A stretch of 64,000 nt of DNA from Acidobacteria subdivision 13 bacterium RH2 MAG17b (lineage in GTDB: Bacteria; Acidobacteriota; Terriglobia; UBA7540): positions 1 to 64,000 of the forward strand of contig NFUN01000019.1 in NCBI GenBank assembly GCA_002197525.1, given 5' to 3'. The notes under the pieces are model-generated. The model had not been told where the DNA came from, did no database searches, and was given only the letters and a program-made list of their open reading frames with translations. Both the position numbers and the translations under genes were made by a program. The number at the start of each line of letters is the position of its first letter. The first letter of the stretch is position 1. Of the stretch, positions 10,465-21,067 are shown in pieces.

Positions 10465-12552
10465 ATGCCAAGAGATAGAAGACAGCAGATGATGAAGTAT
10501 TTCGACAGTGCGTTATGCTCGTTCGCCGGCGCGACGTTCAATACCATCCAGTTTTTCAACAAGTACAGCCCAAACCCGGCCTTCACTCCCAAATGGTCCG
10601 ATAAGCCTCTGCTGAAATCATGGCAGAAAACCAGGCCTCAACTGGGATTTCCGCGTGAGACTGACTCGCTTTGTCCGGATTGTGTGAAGGAGGCTCGAGA
10701 GAGAATCATCAACGGGGAGCAGGATATAAACACACTCCTCAATGAAAAAGTGGGCGAAATCAAGGCTCAGATTATCGAACGCGACGGGCAGGTCTGGATG
10801 GTGAAAGATTGCCCGATTCACGGCCATTACGAAGACATGATGGCGGTGGATGTGAACTTCCTAGCGTGGATTGAAAAGAACTTCCCAGGCCGTGATATCC
10901 GGGCGCACAATGACGAGAAACTTCACAATCACGGTTCCAGCACCATCCGCCACGGACGCGGCTCCGTGTTGACGGTTGACCTCACCAACCGCTGCAACAT
11001 GATGTGCGACCCGTGCTTTATGGACGCCAACCAAGTCGGCTTCGTGCACGAGCTTACGTGGGAAGATATCACAGAGATTCTGGATAACGCCCTCAAAATC
11101 AAGCCGCGCCGCCAGATGTCCGTGCAGTTTTCGGGTGGTGAGCCCACCATGTCCCCGTACTTCATCGACGCCGTCCGTTACGCCCGCAAGATCGGCTACA
11201 ACAGCGTGCAGGCCGCAACGAACGGAATTGAATTTGCCAAGGACAAGGAATTCTGCCGCCGCGCATTTGAAGCCGGCCTCCGTTATGCTTACCTGCAGTT
11301 CGACGGCGTCGGCAACGATGCCAATAACCACCGGCAAGTGGGCAACCTGTTTGACGTTAAGCTGAAGGCCATCGACAACATGCACGAGGCCGGCATCGAC
11401 ATCATTCTCGTGACGACGCTCGTCAACGGCGTCAACAACGATCAGGTCGGTCCCATCATCAAGTTCGCGCGCGCGAATCCCAAGAAGATCGCTTTCGTCG
11501 CCTTCCAGCCGGTTTCCTTCACTGGCCGCGATGAAGACATCACTCCTGAACGCCGCTTAAGGCAGCGCTACACGCTCTCGCACATGGCGAGGGATGTGAA
11601 AACACAGCTCGGCATCACCGAGCCCACGCGTGACTGGTTCCCTCTTTCGCTCTTCAGCACGTTTGCGGATTTCGCGGACCTGGCTCACGGGCCGGAGTCA
11701 CAGTGGGGTCAGGTGAGTTGCGGATGCCACCCAAACTGCGGCATTGGCACCGCGCTGATGATCAACAAGGAGAACGGCGAGTGGGCGCCTGTGCCCGAGT
11801 TCCTGAACGTGCCGGGGCTGATCAAGGATGTCCAATCGATTACCGACGCGGGGCGGAAAAAGTGGTTTTCTAATCTCATGATGGGACTGGCTCTTCTCAA
11901 GAACTACAAACCTTCAAAGGCCCCGGCCAGCTTGGCGCTGGTGGACATCCTCAAGAAGTTCGATAAATCCTTCGCGCTGCGAGGCGAGGACAAAACCAAG
12001 CAGATTTATGGCGATTCCGGGCCTGACCGCACGCTCGAAGACACCATCAAGAGGCGCCAGGATCCCTGGAACTTCCTCTTCATCGCCGGTATGTGGTTCC
12101 AGGATCTGTTCAACTACGATTTCCGCCGCACCGAAATGTGCATCATCCCTTACGCCACGCAGCAGGGTGAAATCTCATTTTGCGCGTACAACACCGGCAT
12201 CGGCTGGCGGAAGATTATCGAGAACATGCACAAGAACGCGACCGTGGCCGAATGGTACAAGGAGCACGGCAAGCATGAGATCTATGCCCGCGGCAAGAGC
12301 GTGAGCCTGGAAAACTTCGAGCACTCTCTCCAGGTGGATCAAGCCGACGCCGCTCGCGTTCGCGAAGTCGAGCACGACGTTCCGCTCACGGCTTCCGAAG
12401 AAGAACGAGCCCGCCGCAAGGCCGCTTGGGAAGCACAGCAGGTGCGCCAGATGTACGAGGAGATCGTCCTCAAAAAGCCTGCCCCCGAACTCGTGCAGAT
12501 CGGAAGCGCGAACCCTGCTCCTCAGCCGGAAGCGGAGAAGGTTTCCGTCTAA
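10465..12552 (+). CDS. Radical SAM protein, tetraether synthase (Tes/MJ0619)-like / membrane-spanning lipid synthase candidate
   Basis: CX3CX2C (NRCNMMCDPCFMDA) SAM/[4Fe-4S] motif; N-terminal LCPDC...KDCPIHGHYED metal-binding element; FSGGEPTMSP; CGCHPNCGIGTALMIN; 695 aa. Confidence 0.75.
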   Translation: MPRDRRQQMMKYFDSALCSFAGATFNTIQFFNKYSPNPAFTPKWSDKPLLKSWQKTRPQLGFPRETDSLCPDCVKEARERIINGEQDINTLLNEKVGEIKAQIIERDGQVWMVKDCPIHGHYEDMMAVDVNFLAWIEKNFPGRDIRAHNDEKLHNHGSSTIRHGRGSVLTVDLTNRCNMMCDPCFMDANQVGFVHELTWEDITEILDNALKIKPRRQMSVQFSGGEPTMSPYFIDAVRYARKIGYNSVQAATNGIEFAKDKEFCRRAFEAGLRYAYLQFDGVGNDANNHRQVGNLFDVKLKAIDNMHEAGIDIILVTTLVNGVNNDQVGPIIKFARANPKKIAFVAFQPVSFTGRDEDITPERRLRQRYTLSHMARDVKTQLGITEPTRDWFPLSLFSTFADFADLAHGPESQWGQVSCGCHPNCGIGTALMINKENGEWAPVPEFLNVPGLIKDVQSITDAGRKKWFSNLMMGLALLKNYKPSKAPASLALVDILKKFDKSFALRGEDKTKQIYGDSGPDRTLEDTIKRRQDPWNFLFIAGMWFQDLFNYDFRRTEMCIIPYATQQGEISFCAYNTGIGWRKIIENMHKNATVAEWYKEHGKHEIYARGKSVSLENFEHSLQVDQADAARVREVEHDVPLTASEEERARRKAAWEAQQVRQMYEEIVLKKPAPELVQIGSANPAPQPEAEKVSV

Positions 12553-12924
12553 CCGGTTGCTGAAGAACGTTCTGGGTTTGTCCAAAGGGCGGGGTTAAAA
12601 GCCCCGCCCTTGTAGTTTCCGCACCGCTTATTCCTCAAGAACGGACGCCAAACTAGACCGTGGCGCAAGTAGGCCGTGGGTTTCAGTTTGGCCGAGGCTT
12701 TCCAGGAAAATCACGCTGCAAGGCCTACAACCCATTCCAAATCGTTATATTACACCTCTGGCACACATTCCCTGGCGTTCACAAGTTTTGACGAAGTCCA
12801 GCAAATGTGCGAGCATGAAGCATAAAGCATTAAGGCCAACGGAAATCCGTATTGTCCGCGGGAGTACCAAGAGTTCCTCCCAGAGCGCATTCTCCGGAGC
12901 CTGTGGCGCATCAAACTGCTAGTC

Positions 12925-15459
12925 ATGAAAAGTAAACTACACTTGTGGCTCCGGCTAGCCGCGTGCCTCAGCTTGCTCGGCCTCGGAATCCAAGTCCCGG
13001 CGCTAGCGCAGACCGTCGACCTGAAGGGCCAGGTACTCGCTGATCAGAACACTCCCCTCCAAAACGCCGTGTGCTCGTTGAGTGGCCATCGGCTACCCCA
13101 GCAGGGACTGCAAACAACAACCGATGCCCGGGGATACTTTGATTTTCCGGCGCTAATGCCCGGAGCCTATGTCCTCACCTGTGCTGCAGTGGGAAGAGAG
13201 CCGGTCTCAAAACCCACCATCGTCATCACGGCTGGCGTCGCGCTACCCGAACAACGCATCATCCTTCCGCCCGAGATTTTTCATCAGCAGATCACTGTGC
13301 ACGGCCACGCCGGCGGCATCGCTACGGTGCAAACCGCGGCGCCGCCCAGTACGATCTCCGGGCATCAACTCATGACGCTCCCTCTAGCGCAACTGAAGTT
13401 TAAGGCGGCGCTGCCACTCGTTCCAGGAGTTATCCGGACTCCGGATGGCAAGCTGAATATTAAGGGCGCTCCGGAAGAACAGGGATTGCTGCTGGTAGAT
13501 GGCGCGGATTTGGTAGATCCCGTAACCGGAGCTTTTTCGGTCGAAGTGCCGATCGACACGATTGAAGAGCTCCAGGTCTACAAGAGCCCCTATCAAGTGC
13601 AATACGGGCGATTCTCCGGCGGGCTGACGGTGATTCAGACCAAGCCGCCCCTTGATCACTGGCATTGGGAACTCAACGATTTGATTCCCGACGTGTTCAT
13701 CGAACAAGGCCACATCCAGGGCATCCAGGGAGATGCTCCCCGGCTCTATCTCACCGGACCGATCATCAAGAACAAGTTGAATTTCTCCGAATCCTTCATC
13801 TACGACCTGGACCGCGAATTCGTGGAGGGGCTGCCCTGGCCTCACAATATCAGCCGGCGCGAGGGCGTATCCTCCTTTACGAACTTTCAATATATCCTCT
13901 CGCCGCAGCACCTGCTATCGCTGAACGTCCGCGTCTTTCCGGAGCATCGCCAATTCGACAACATCGATGCGCTGATTCCGGAGCCCGCATCCTTGAATTA
14001 CGGGCAACGCGGGTATTCGGCCGGTGGGATCGACCGCTACCTCTTCAAATCGGGCGCCGCTCTCACCTCCCTTTTCCAGGCGACCGAATTCGATACCTAT
14101 GCCAACGGCCAGGGCCCCCAACCCATGCTCGTGACGCCCAACGGCTTCGGCGGCAACTACTTCAACGCTTACCGGCGTTTTGCGGATCAGCAGGAATTGC
14201 TTGAGACTTATGAGTTTCCGCAAAAAAACTGGCACGGTGTTCACAACATCCAGACCGGCGGCGACTACTTTCACCGTTCCTACACCGGTGCCAGCATCTC
14301 TCAGCCCCAACTCATCACCAACACACTCGGCAACGTGCTCGAACGCATTGATTTCTCTGGTCCGGCGCACTTGAGCGATGAAGACACGGAGTTTGAAGGT
14401 TACGCGCAGGATCACTGGGCGATGACCGGTCATCTGAGCCTGGATTACGGGCTTCGCTTCTCGACGGAGAACATCGGCAGTTCCGCCGCGTTCGCGCCGC
14501 GCCTGGGCTTTGTCTATTCTCCGGGCAGCAGCGGGCGGACGGTAATTCACGGCGGGATCGGCGTCTTTTATGACCGGGTTCCGATGCTTGCCGCCGATTA
14601 CACTGAAAATCCTACGCGCACCATAACGTCCTACTCGCCGTCGGGAACTCCCCTCGGCTCGCCCCAATTTTACTCTAACGAATACAGCATCGTGGGCGAA
14701 AACGGGAAGCAGATCATTCCGGTGAAAAACCACCTCGGGTCAACGCCCTACGACCGCACGTGGAGCCTTGAGCTGGATCAGGAACTCGCGCCCAACTGGC
14801 TCCTGCGCCTGAGTTATCTGGGAAGCGACGCATACAACGAATTCATCGTGAACCCACAAAACCTTGGCGGCGGGCAGAATGCGTTCCTGCTGAGTAACGC
14901 GGGGTCTTCGCGTTATCACGAATTTCAATCCACCATGCGCGTACGGGTAGGAGAAAAAGTGGACTTCAATTTCTCTTACATTCACAGCATGGCGCGCGGC
15001 GACTTGAACACCCTCGGAGCGCTCTACGTTCCTTTCGAGCAGCCCATCATTCACCCAAATTTTTTCGCCGATCTGCCTTCCAACGTTCCGAATCGCGTCA
15101 TCACCTGGGGCGTTTTCAGCGCGCCCTGGGGCCTAACGCTAAGCCCCGTCTTCGACATTCATGATGGATTTCCTTACTCATCCTATGATGTCCTCCAAAA
15201 TTACTTTGGCCAACCGGACGGCCGCCGCTTCCCCGCTTTCTATTCGCTCGATCTGAAGATCAGCAAGGATTTCCACCTGCCCTTTCTTCACATGAGCTTT
15301 TTCAAGAAACACAAGTTCCGCGGCGCGCTCCAGATTTATGACATCACCAACCATCAAAACCCCGTGGATGTCTATAACAACGTTGCTTCCCCTTACTACG
15401 CAGGATTCACCGGCTTCCAGCACTTAACTTTCGACACCTACTTCGATCTCATTTATTAA
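12925..15459 (+). CDS. TonB-dependent receptor with N-terminal carboxypeptidase-regulatory-like domain
   Basis: Signal peptide; VDLKGQVLADQNTPLQNAVCSLSG..; plug-like GLLLVDGADLVDPVTGAFSVEVPIDTIEELQVYKSPYQVQYGRFSGG; long beta-barrel region. Confidence 0.8.
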   Translation: MKSKLHLWLRLAACLSLLGLGIQVPALAQTVDLKGQVLADQNTPLQNAVCSLSGHRLPQQGLQTTTDARGYFDFPALMPGAYVLTCAAVGREPVSKPTIVITAGVALPEQRIILPPEIFHQQITVHGHAGGIATVQTAAPPSTISGHQLMTLPLAQLKFKAALPLVPGVIRTPDGKLNIKGAPEEQGLLLVDGADLVDPVTGAFSVEVPIDTIEELQVYKSPYQVQYGRFSGGLTVIQTKPPLDHWHWELNDLIPDVFIEQGHIQGIQGDAPRLYLTGPIIKNKLNFSESFIYDLDREFVEGLPWPHNISRREGVSSFTNFQYILSPQHLLSLNVRVFPEHRQFDNIDALIPEPASLNYGQRGYSAGGIDRYLFKSGAALTSLFQATEFDTYANGQGPQPMLVTPNGFGGNYFNAYRRFADQQELLETYEFPQKNWHGVHNIQTGGDYFHRSYTGASISQPQLITNTLGNVLERIDFSGPAHLSDEDTEFEGYAQDHWAMTGHLSLDYGLRFSTENIGSSAAFAPRLGFVYSPGSSGRTVIHGGIGVFYDRVPMLAADYTENPTRTITSYSPSGTPLGSPQFYSNEYSIVGENGKQIIPVKNHLGSTPYDRTWSLELDQELAPNWLLRLSYLGSDAYNEFIVNPQNLGGGQNAFLLSNAGSSRYHEFQSTMRVRVGEKVDFNFSYIHSMARGDLNTLGALYVPFEQPIIHPNFFADLPSNVPNRVITWGVFSAPWGLTLSPVFDIHDGFPYSSYDVLQNYFGQPDGRRFPAFYSLDLKISKDFHLPFLHMSFFKKHKFRGALQIYDITNHQNPVDVYNNVASPYYAGFTGFQHLTFDTYFDLIY

Positions 15460-15543
15460 TATCCCTGAGCGTTCTGGTGAAAAACTAATGCTGGGCCTTC
15501 GCAGTGCGCCTTCACGCGAGCACATTCCAACGGAGATACCCGG

Positions 15544-16530
15544 CTACAGGCTGGCGCTGCGAGAAACTATGAGGGGTTTTGCTGAGCGCGAAGGGTGCAT
15601 CAACACTGGCAGCTTTCCCGGCAGCACAGTAATCTCCAAAGGCAGCTTTCCCACCGGCTCGCCATCGACTTCGATAAACGTAGGATTCTCGGCGTGGGCC
15701 TCAACCCGGATGCCGCGCAGGTGATGCGCTTTCGGGTGCTGATAGATCTCACCGGAATATAGGACGCGAATATCGCGGATCAGCCGTAGCATGTTCATGT
15801 ACTCGATGACGGTCACCTCCAGCACTCCATCGTCCATCACCGCCGTAGGGCAAGGATGCATTCCTCCACCGTGGAAGCGCCCGTTGCCTACCGCCACGTT
15901 CGTCACGTGATACTCCGCGGGAGCGCCGCCGTCGAGAGTAACCCGCACGGTCCTGCCCCGATAACTCAGTAGCACTCGAAACGTGGCCCAAAGAAAAGCG
16001 GCCCGGCCGCCGAATACGCCGAAGGAATTCCGGGCCCGCTCCGCAACCAAGCCGCCCATTCCGAAGCTGACTAGATTGACGAAGTATCGCTCCTGCGTCT
16101 GCCCGTCTAGCGTCACGAATTTTGCCTTGCCGGCGTCAATGAATTGAAGTTCGCCATTCGCGAGCGTATCGAGCACCTGTTCCAAGCGATTCTGCCCGTT
16201 GAATCCGAACATCCGCTGGAAATCGCCGCCGGTCCCGGCGGGAAGGATGCCCATCGCCGCTCCCATACGCACCAACTCATCGGTTTCGAGGAAGCCGTTC
16301 GCAATCTCATTGAACGTGCCGTCACCGCCGGCACCGACGATCAGATCGAAGCCCTCACCGAGCAGCTCCCGAGTAAGTTGAACGGCGTGGCCCCGGCGTT
16401 CCGTGAACCGCACAGTTACCGGACCCAGCCGCCGCTCGAGCTGGCGCGAAATCTCAGGCCACCGCTTGCCCGTCTTGCCGCTCGCGGAATGCGGATTAAC
16501 GATCGCAGCGATCTTGCGCGTTGGTTTCAT
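15544..16530 (-). CDS. Diacylglycerol/lipid kinase family protein (DagK/YegS-like)
   Basis: IAAIVNPHSASGKTGKRW, IVGAGGDGTFNEIANGF, GILPAGTGGDFQRMF, HPCPTAVMDDGVLEVTVIE motifs. Confidence 0.88.
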   Translation of the reverse strand: MKPTRKIAAIVNPHSASGKTGKRWPEISRQLERRLGPVTVRFTERRGHAVQLTRELLGEGFDLIVGAGGDGTFNEIANGFLETDELVRMGAAMGILPAGTGGDFQRMFGFNGQNRLEQVLDTLANGELQFIDAGKAKFVTLDGQTQERYFVNLVSFGMGGLVAERARNSFGVFGGRAAFLWATFRVLLSYRGRTVRVTLDGGAPAEYHVTNVAVGNGRFHGGGMHPCPTAVMDDGVLEVTVIEYMNMLRLIRDIRVLYSGEIYQHPKAHHLRGIRVEAHAENPTFIEVDGEPVGKLPLEITVLPGKLPVLMHPSRSAKPLIVSRSASL

Positions 16531-17576
16531 GCGCCTGTCATTGTTCCGGAGCGCACCCTTGCTGTGCTCACCCTGTCACTGCCTTCAGCCGGCTGGTGCT
16601 GCAAGTCTTCCACCGTGTCTCTGAGAGTTGCGAGAGGATCGCGAGTAGTAAAGCCCAGTTCGTTACGGGCCTTGCTCGAATCGCAGTACCAGAACAGACT
16701 CGACATCTTAATAGACGCTTCATCCAGGCGAAATGATTTGCCGAACAGTGGAAAAAGGCGGCGCAGCAGCCGCGCGCTCCAGATGGAAAATTGTAAAGAG
16801 GGTTCGAGCGAGGGCGCACTGCGGCCCGCGATTCGCGCGACGGTCTGTATGATCTCGCGAAAAGTCCAGTTGGGTCCGCCCAGCAGATAGCGCTCTCCCG
16901 GCTCGCCGTGTTGCATGGCGGCTCGCAAGCCCGCCGCCGCGTCACGCGCATCCACAAAGTTCAAGCCGCCTCGCGGAATGGCTAAAATCTGGCCTTCCAG
17001 GAAGAGCGCCACGTCTCCCGTCGAGGAGCGCCGGTCGTCGCCCGGCCCGAAAAGCAAACTCGGATTCACCACCACCACCGGCAAGCCGCGCCGGTGAAAG
17101 TAATCGCGCGCCAGCTTTTCGGCGAAGATTTTGCTCAGATAGTACGGCCACTCGCCCACCACATCATTCTTGTACCCGGAGTCTTCATTGTGCACCACAG
17201 GCTCCGGGCCGACGGCAATCGTGCCGGAAGAAGATACCGCCACCACCTTCTTCACGCCCGCCCGTAACGCGGCCTCACAGACGTTCAGGGTCCCTTCGAC
17301 GTGGGTGCGAAAAAGCAGCGCGGAGTCTTTCGGATCGCGGGAAACAACGCCGGCAAGATGATAAATCTCACTCGCGCCCTCGGCGGCGCGAAACACGTCT
17401 TCGCGGGAAACCACGTCACCGCGCACCACCTCAATGCCCGGTTCGTGATCCCATCGTGTCTCCGAGCGGCTGAGCAGGCGCAATCGCGATTGCGGCTCCC
17501 TTGTCCTGATATCTCCCACCAGGTGTTTGCCAAGAAAACCGGTAGCGCCGGTAATCAGGATGGATTTCATGTTCAT
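16527..17576 (-). CDS. NAD-dependent epimerase/dehydratase (extended SDR)
   Basis: ILITGATGFLGKHLV; YLSKIFAEK (YxxxK); overlaps the downstream lipid kinase start by 4 nt. Confidence 0.85.
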   Translation of the reverse strand: MNMKSILITGATGFLGKHLVGDIRTREPQSRLRLLSRSETRWDHEPGIEVVRGDVVSREDVFRAAEGASEIYHLAGVVSRDPKDSALLFRTHVEGTLNVCEAALRAGVKKVVAVSSSGTIAVGPEPVVHNEDSGYKNDVVGEWPYYLSKIFAEKLARDYFHRRGLPVVVVNPSLLFGPGDDRRSSTGDVALFLEGQILAIPRGGLNFVDARDAAAGLRAAMQHGEPGERYLLGGPNWTFREIIQTVARIAGRSAPSLEPSLQFSIWSARLLRRLFPLFGKSFRLDEASIKMSSLFWYCDSSKARNELGFTTRDPLATLRDTVEDLQHQPAEGSDRVSTARVRSGTMTGA

Positions 17577-17620
17577 CCCCGCAGAGGACCGCTGGCAAGA
17601 GCCGCTCGCTCCCCGCCCGG

Positions 17621-18055
17621 TTACCGCCGGAAGGGATTTGTAACACGCAGTTTCGGAAATCTCAGAAAGTCGTCATCGTTCGTCAGGATTTCCTCAACGC
17701 CATGCTCAATCAACAGCGCTGCGATATGCGCGTCGTGCAGCAGATTGCCTGCCACTGGCGAGCCGTGCAAGAGATCATCGACGATAGCGCGGTGTCGCTC
17801 ACCCTCGGAGAGCACCACCACGGAGGGCGAATCCAGGAGCAGCCTCACGGCTTCCCAAGCCGCATGGACCGGTGTGGGCGGATGGAATACTCGCGGGTGT
17901 GTGACGACACGAAGGAACTCGTAAATACACGGCCAAGGCAACGCCCAGGGCTCAGCGCCCGTGCTCAGCCCGGCAAGGAGATCGCGGGCCACCGGATGCT
18001 CCGGCGGTTCCTGGCGGCGAGCATACACCAGGATGTTCGTATCCACGGCCCGCAT
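17621..18055 (-). CDS. PIN-domain ribonuclease toxin (VapC-like)
   Basis: MRAVDTNILVYARR..., HDAHIAALLIEHGVEEILTNDDDFLRFP; start overlaps antitoxin stop. Confidence 0.85.
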   Translation of the reverse strand: MRAVDTNILVYARRQEPPEHPVARDLLAGLSTGAEPWALPWPCIYEFLRVVTHPRVFHPPTPVHAAWEAVRLLLDSPSVVVLSEGERHRAIVDDLLHGSPVAGNLLHDAHIAALLIEHGVEEILTNDDDFLRFPKLRVTNPFRR

Positions 18056-18291
18056 CAGCGGCCGTCCATCAGATCAAACAAGGATTCGCGGTCATTCAGT
18101 CGCGCGCCAGGCTGGATGGTTCCAAGAGGGTCCACCTTCCAGTCAAACCGGTATTTGGGTCTCTGCTCAGGGCGATCCAGAGTGCGGCGCAACAGTTCAT
18201 TCACTACCTGGCGCAAGGTTGTCCCCCTTGCAGCAGCTTGGCGCTTCAACTCGCGAAATACCCGGTCATCCAGCTCAATAGTAGTTCTCAT
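18055..18291 (-). CDS. Ribbon-helix-helix antitoxin (VapB-like)
   Basis: MRTTIELDDRVFRELKRQAAARGTTLRQVVNELLRRTL; TGATG junction with the PIN gene. Confidence 0.8.
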   Translation of the reverse strand: MRTTIELDDRVFRELKRQAAARGTTLRQVVNELLRRTLDRPEQRPKYRFDWKVDPLGTIQPGARLNDRESLFDLMDGR

Positions 18292-18381
18292 ACACAGAAG
18301 CATATTCAAGATACATATTTATGTCAATCGTCATCCAGTCGCTTCTTTGCGGCCCACGCCAAACAGTTTTTCATCAATCTC

Positions 18382-20073
18382 TCAAACGGTCTGCGGTACT
18401 CCCGCCACGTCCGCCATCAGGATGGGCGCGAAATGCATCATCGTGACGCTCGGCTTGCGCCCAACATGCGATTCCGCCATGGCGAGCGCCTCATTCATAT
18501 TGGGCGCCGTCTCCCATCCCATCAGCTTGGCGGCGCGCTTCGATTCCGCTCCAACGCAGATCACCTTGCCCGTGTGCGCGCGGCCGTTTTCGCCCCAATA
18601 CCACATGTAGAACGGATGCACGCCGTGGTAGGCGTTGCCCGTGCGGTACATGCGGATGTAATCGGGGTTGTGCGCGAACTCCGCCTCATACTTCCGCTGC
18701 AGTTCCAAGGAGTCGCGCGTCTCGGGCAGCAGCCGGTGGAAGAATTCGATATAAGACGGATGATGGAGGGGATCAAATTCGTCATAAAGCGGATGGGTGA
18801 TGATGAGTACGCCATTCTTCTTCACCACCGGCATGCCGCGGTACATGTTGTGAAAGTAACCGAGCGCCATCACCTGCACGAGGAGGGGGTTCAGAATAGA
18901 GTTCACATTATATGGGGAAACGAACGGGATGCCATAAACAACCACATCCGACTGCTGGTCCACCGGCACGCAGTACTGCGCGTAGCAGTATGCGAGGGTT
19001 TTCGCGTGGGTAGGCAACGTAGCGCCCGCGTGGACCGCGATCATCGCGTACGGAGCCGGAATGCCGAACAGTATCTTCCTCTTGAGGCTTCGTGAAAGCT
19101 TGCTCAAACCGTGGCGGGTAGCGCTGAACATCATGCGGTCGTAGGCGTTGTGACGGTCTTCGTTCTTTACGAAAAAAGCCATGCGGGGATCGAACATCGC
19201 GTTATTCAGCACCGTCTCGATGTGAAACACTTTCAGGTGATCGTTGATCACCTTGCCGATGCGGTCGCAGGAGCGGCCCATTTCCGACCGCGTGTGGTCG
19301 AAGTATGAATCGCACTTCAGTATCGTCTGGGGTGTGTGATGGGCTTGGAGCGTGGGGTAATCGCAAAGCCCGACTCCCACCGACTTATTGCCGCCATCCA
19401 TGGGTACCAGATTGATGTTCACGTAAATCAAAAGATCGGATTCGGCGGCTCGGCGGTTCAAGCGCACATGCTCGCCATGCTCCGTCACTCCGAGTTCCAC
19501 CATGCCACCAGGAGCCTCGCCGTCGTGGTTGTACAAGCGACCGGGATGATAGGCGCGGAAAATCCGCGAGCCTACCGCATGCTCGATCTCCGGTGCGGTC
19601 ATGCGGCGGTGAAACGAGGTCGCAACGATGATGTGGACGTCGTCAACACCCTTGGCGGCGAGCAACTCGAGCACGATCGTCAGGACGGACTCCCGGACAT
19701 CCGGGCGCTTCATGGGCGGCAGCGGCAAAGAAATGTCATCTATGGCGATAGTCGCCTTCATGCCCGGCTTGAGGAGAGACTCGAGCGGCTCCATGCCTTC
19801 CGGGTGGTCTAGCGCGTAGCGGATGGCGGCAAGGCGGTCGCGGAGGCCTGGGATGGTGGGCTTTGGGTAAACCACGCGGGCGCCTGCCGGCATTTCCACT
19901 TCGAGCAGATCCTCGCCGTACCACATCAGCCGCGGGCGCGAGCTGGATTCAAGATGTACTACACACCCGTCAGGAGAAACTAACGCATCACGGCCCACCG
20001 CATTCGGCGCGGGATCGGTGGATTCGAGGATTTGGTCGAGCGCCTTGTGCGGCACGTCAAGATACGTGGACAT
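18382..20073 (-). CDS. LarA-like (DUF2088/lactate racemase N-domain) protein
   Basis: [73 protein letters not shown] start overlaps the end of the HAD gene; ORF track starts at 20127. Confidence 0.7.
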   Translation of the reverse strand: MSTYLDVPHKALDQILESTDPAPNAVGRDALVSPDGCVVHLESSSRPRLMWYGEDLLEVEMPAGARVVYPKPTIPGLRDRLAAIRYALDHPEGMEPLESLLKPGMKATIAIDDISLPLPPMKRPDVRESVLTIVLELLAAKGVDDVHIIVATSFHRRMTAPEIEHAVGSRIFRAYHPGRLYNHDGEAPGGMVELGVTEHGEHVRLNRRAAESDLLIYVNINLVPMDGGNKSVGVGLCDYPTLQAHHTPQTILKCDSYFDHTRSEMGRSCDRIGKVINDHLKVFHIETVLNNAMFDPRMAFFVKNEDRHNAYDRMMFSATRHGLSKLSRSLKRKILFGIPAPYAMIAVHAGATLPTHAKTLAYCYAQYCVPVDQQSDVVVYGIPFVSPYNVNSILNPLLVQVMALGYFHNMYRGMPVVKKNGVLIITHPLYDEFDPLHHPSYIEFFHRLLPETRDSLELQRKYEAEFAHNPDYIRMYRTGNAYHGVHPFYMWYWGENGRAHTGKVICVGAESKRAAKLMGWETAPNMNEALAMAESHVGRKPSVTMMHFAPILMADVAGVPQTV

Positions 20074-20782
20074 GATTTCCTCGCTCCACTCCCGGCTTGC
20101 TCCGGCCCTGGCGGCCGAGTTCGACAATCGGCCAGCCTCGCGCCTTCGCCACTTTCCTGAGCCGCGCGTCGGGGTTGACGGCGGACGGCTTTCCCACAGC
20201 CTCGAGCATGGGAACGTCGGAAAAACTATCCGAGTACGCCTTTGCCTGCGCGAGTTCGGCGCGATGATTCTGGCATTCCTTCTCCATCACCTCAACTTTT
20301 CCCTCTTCGGCAAGCAAGGGCTGCGCCACTTCTCCGGTGGCGACGCCGTTTTCAAAGATAAGTGAATTGCACACGAGCCCGTCAAAACCGAAGTAACGCA
20401 CCACCGGAGCCAAAATTGAACCGATCTCACCCGTCACCAAAACCACGCGAAAACCCTGTTGCCGGTCCTGCTGAACCAAATCGAGCGCTCCGGGGTATAT
20501 GCCGGGGCGTATCACCCGCTCAAAAAGTTCTTCCGACTGCTGTTCGAGCCAGGCGCGGCTCACACCACGATATTCACGGAAGAAAACCTGGTTGAAAAGC
20601 CGCCGGGAAAGGCGGTCCAGCAAGAGATAGGTGGGAACACTCGAAATGAGCCTCAAGTTCTTCCACGTCGACATGGCGCGCGAAGGCAGGCGCTGAATCA
20701 GGGAGGCGTAACGAGTAACGATGTTGCTCGCCACGAGCGTTCCGTCAAAATCGTAAAAGGCGATTCGCACTGTTTCCTTCAT
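20057..20782 (-). CDS. HAD-IB family phosphatase
   Basis: FYDFDGTLVASN, VVLVTGEIGSIL, AYSDSFSDVPMLEAVGKPSAVNPD motifs. Confidence 0.82.
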   Translation of the reverse strand: MKETVRIAFYDFDGTLVASNIVTRYASLIQRLPSRAMSTWKNLRLISSVPTYLLLDRLSRRLFNQVFFREYRGVSRAWLEQQSEELFERVIRPGIYPGALDLVQQDRQQGFRVVLVTGEIGSILAPVVRYFGFDGLVCNSLIFENGVATGEVAQPLLAEEGKVEVMEKECQNHRAELAQAKAYSDSFSDVPMLEAVGKPSAVNPDARLRKVAKARGWPIVELGRQGRSKPGVERGNHVHVS

Positions 20783-20949
20783 CTCTCATGTTCGTTGGGT
20801 GGCGCATCCATATCGGTTTGTGCGATGTATGCGATTTAATTCACGTTCGCAGACATCGAAAAGCTCCGATGTCTGCGCCACCCGATTTCGTATAGCCATT
20901 TGAGCCTCGCTACACTAACGAGGCTCCGCCTCAGACCGCCGAAGCATGG

Positions 20950-21021
20950 CCCCCTCACCCGTCCCGCTACGCAGTCCACCCTCTCCCCCGGCTGGGGGAG
21001 AGGGTCTGGGAGTGAGGGGGC
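20950..21021. repeat. CCCTCACCC-type palindromic intergenic repeat
   Basis: cccctcacccgtcccgc..accctctcccccggctgggggagagggt..gtgaggggg; related core at 47262-47334. Confidence 0.7.
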
Positions 21022-21067
21022 GGCGCAAACTTAACTCATTCACATCCAGTTTCGCAACTCTAGGATT

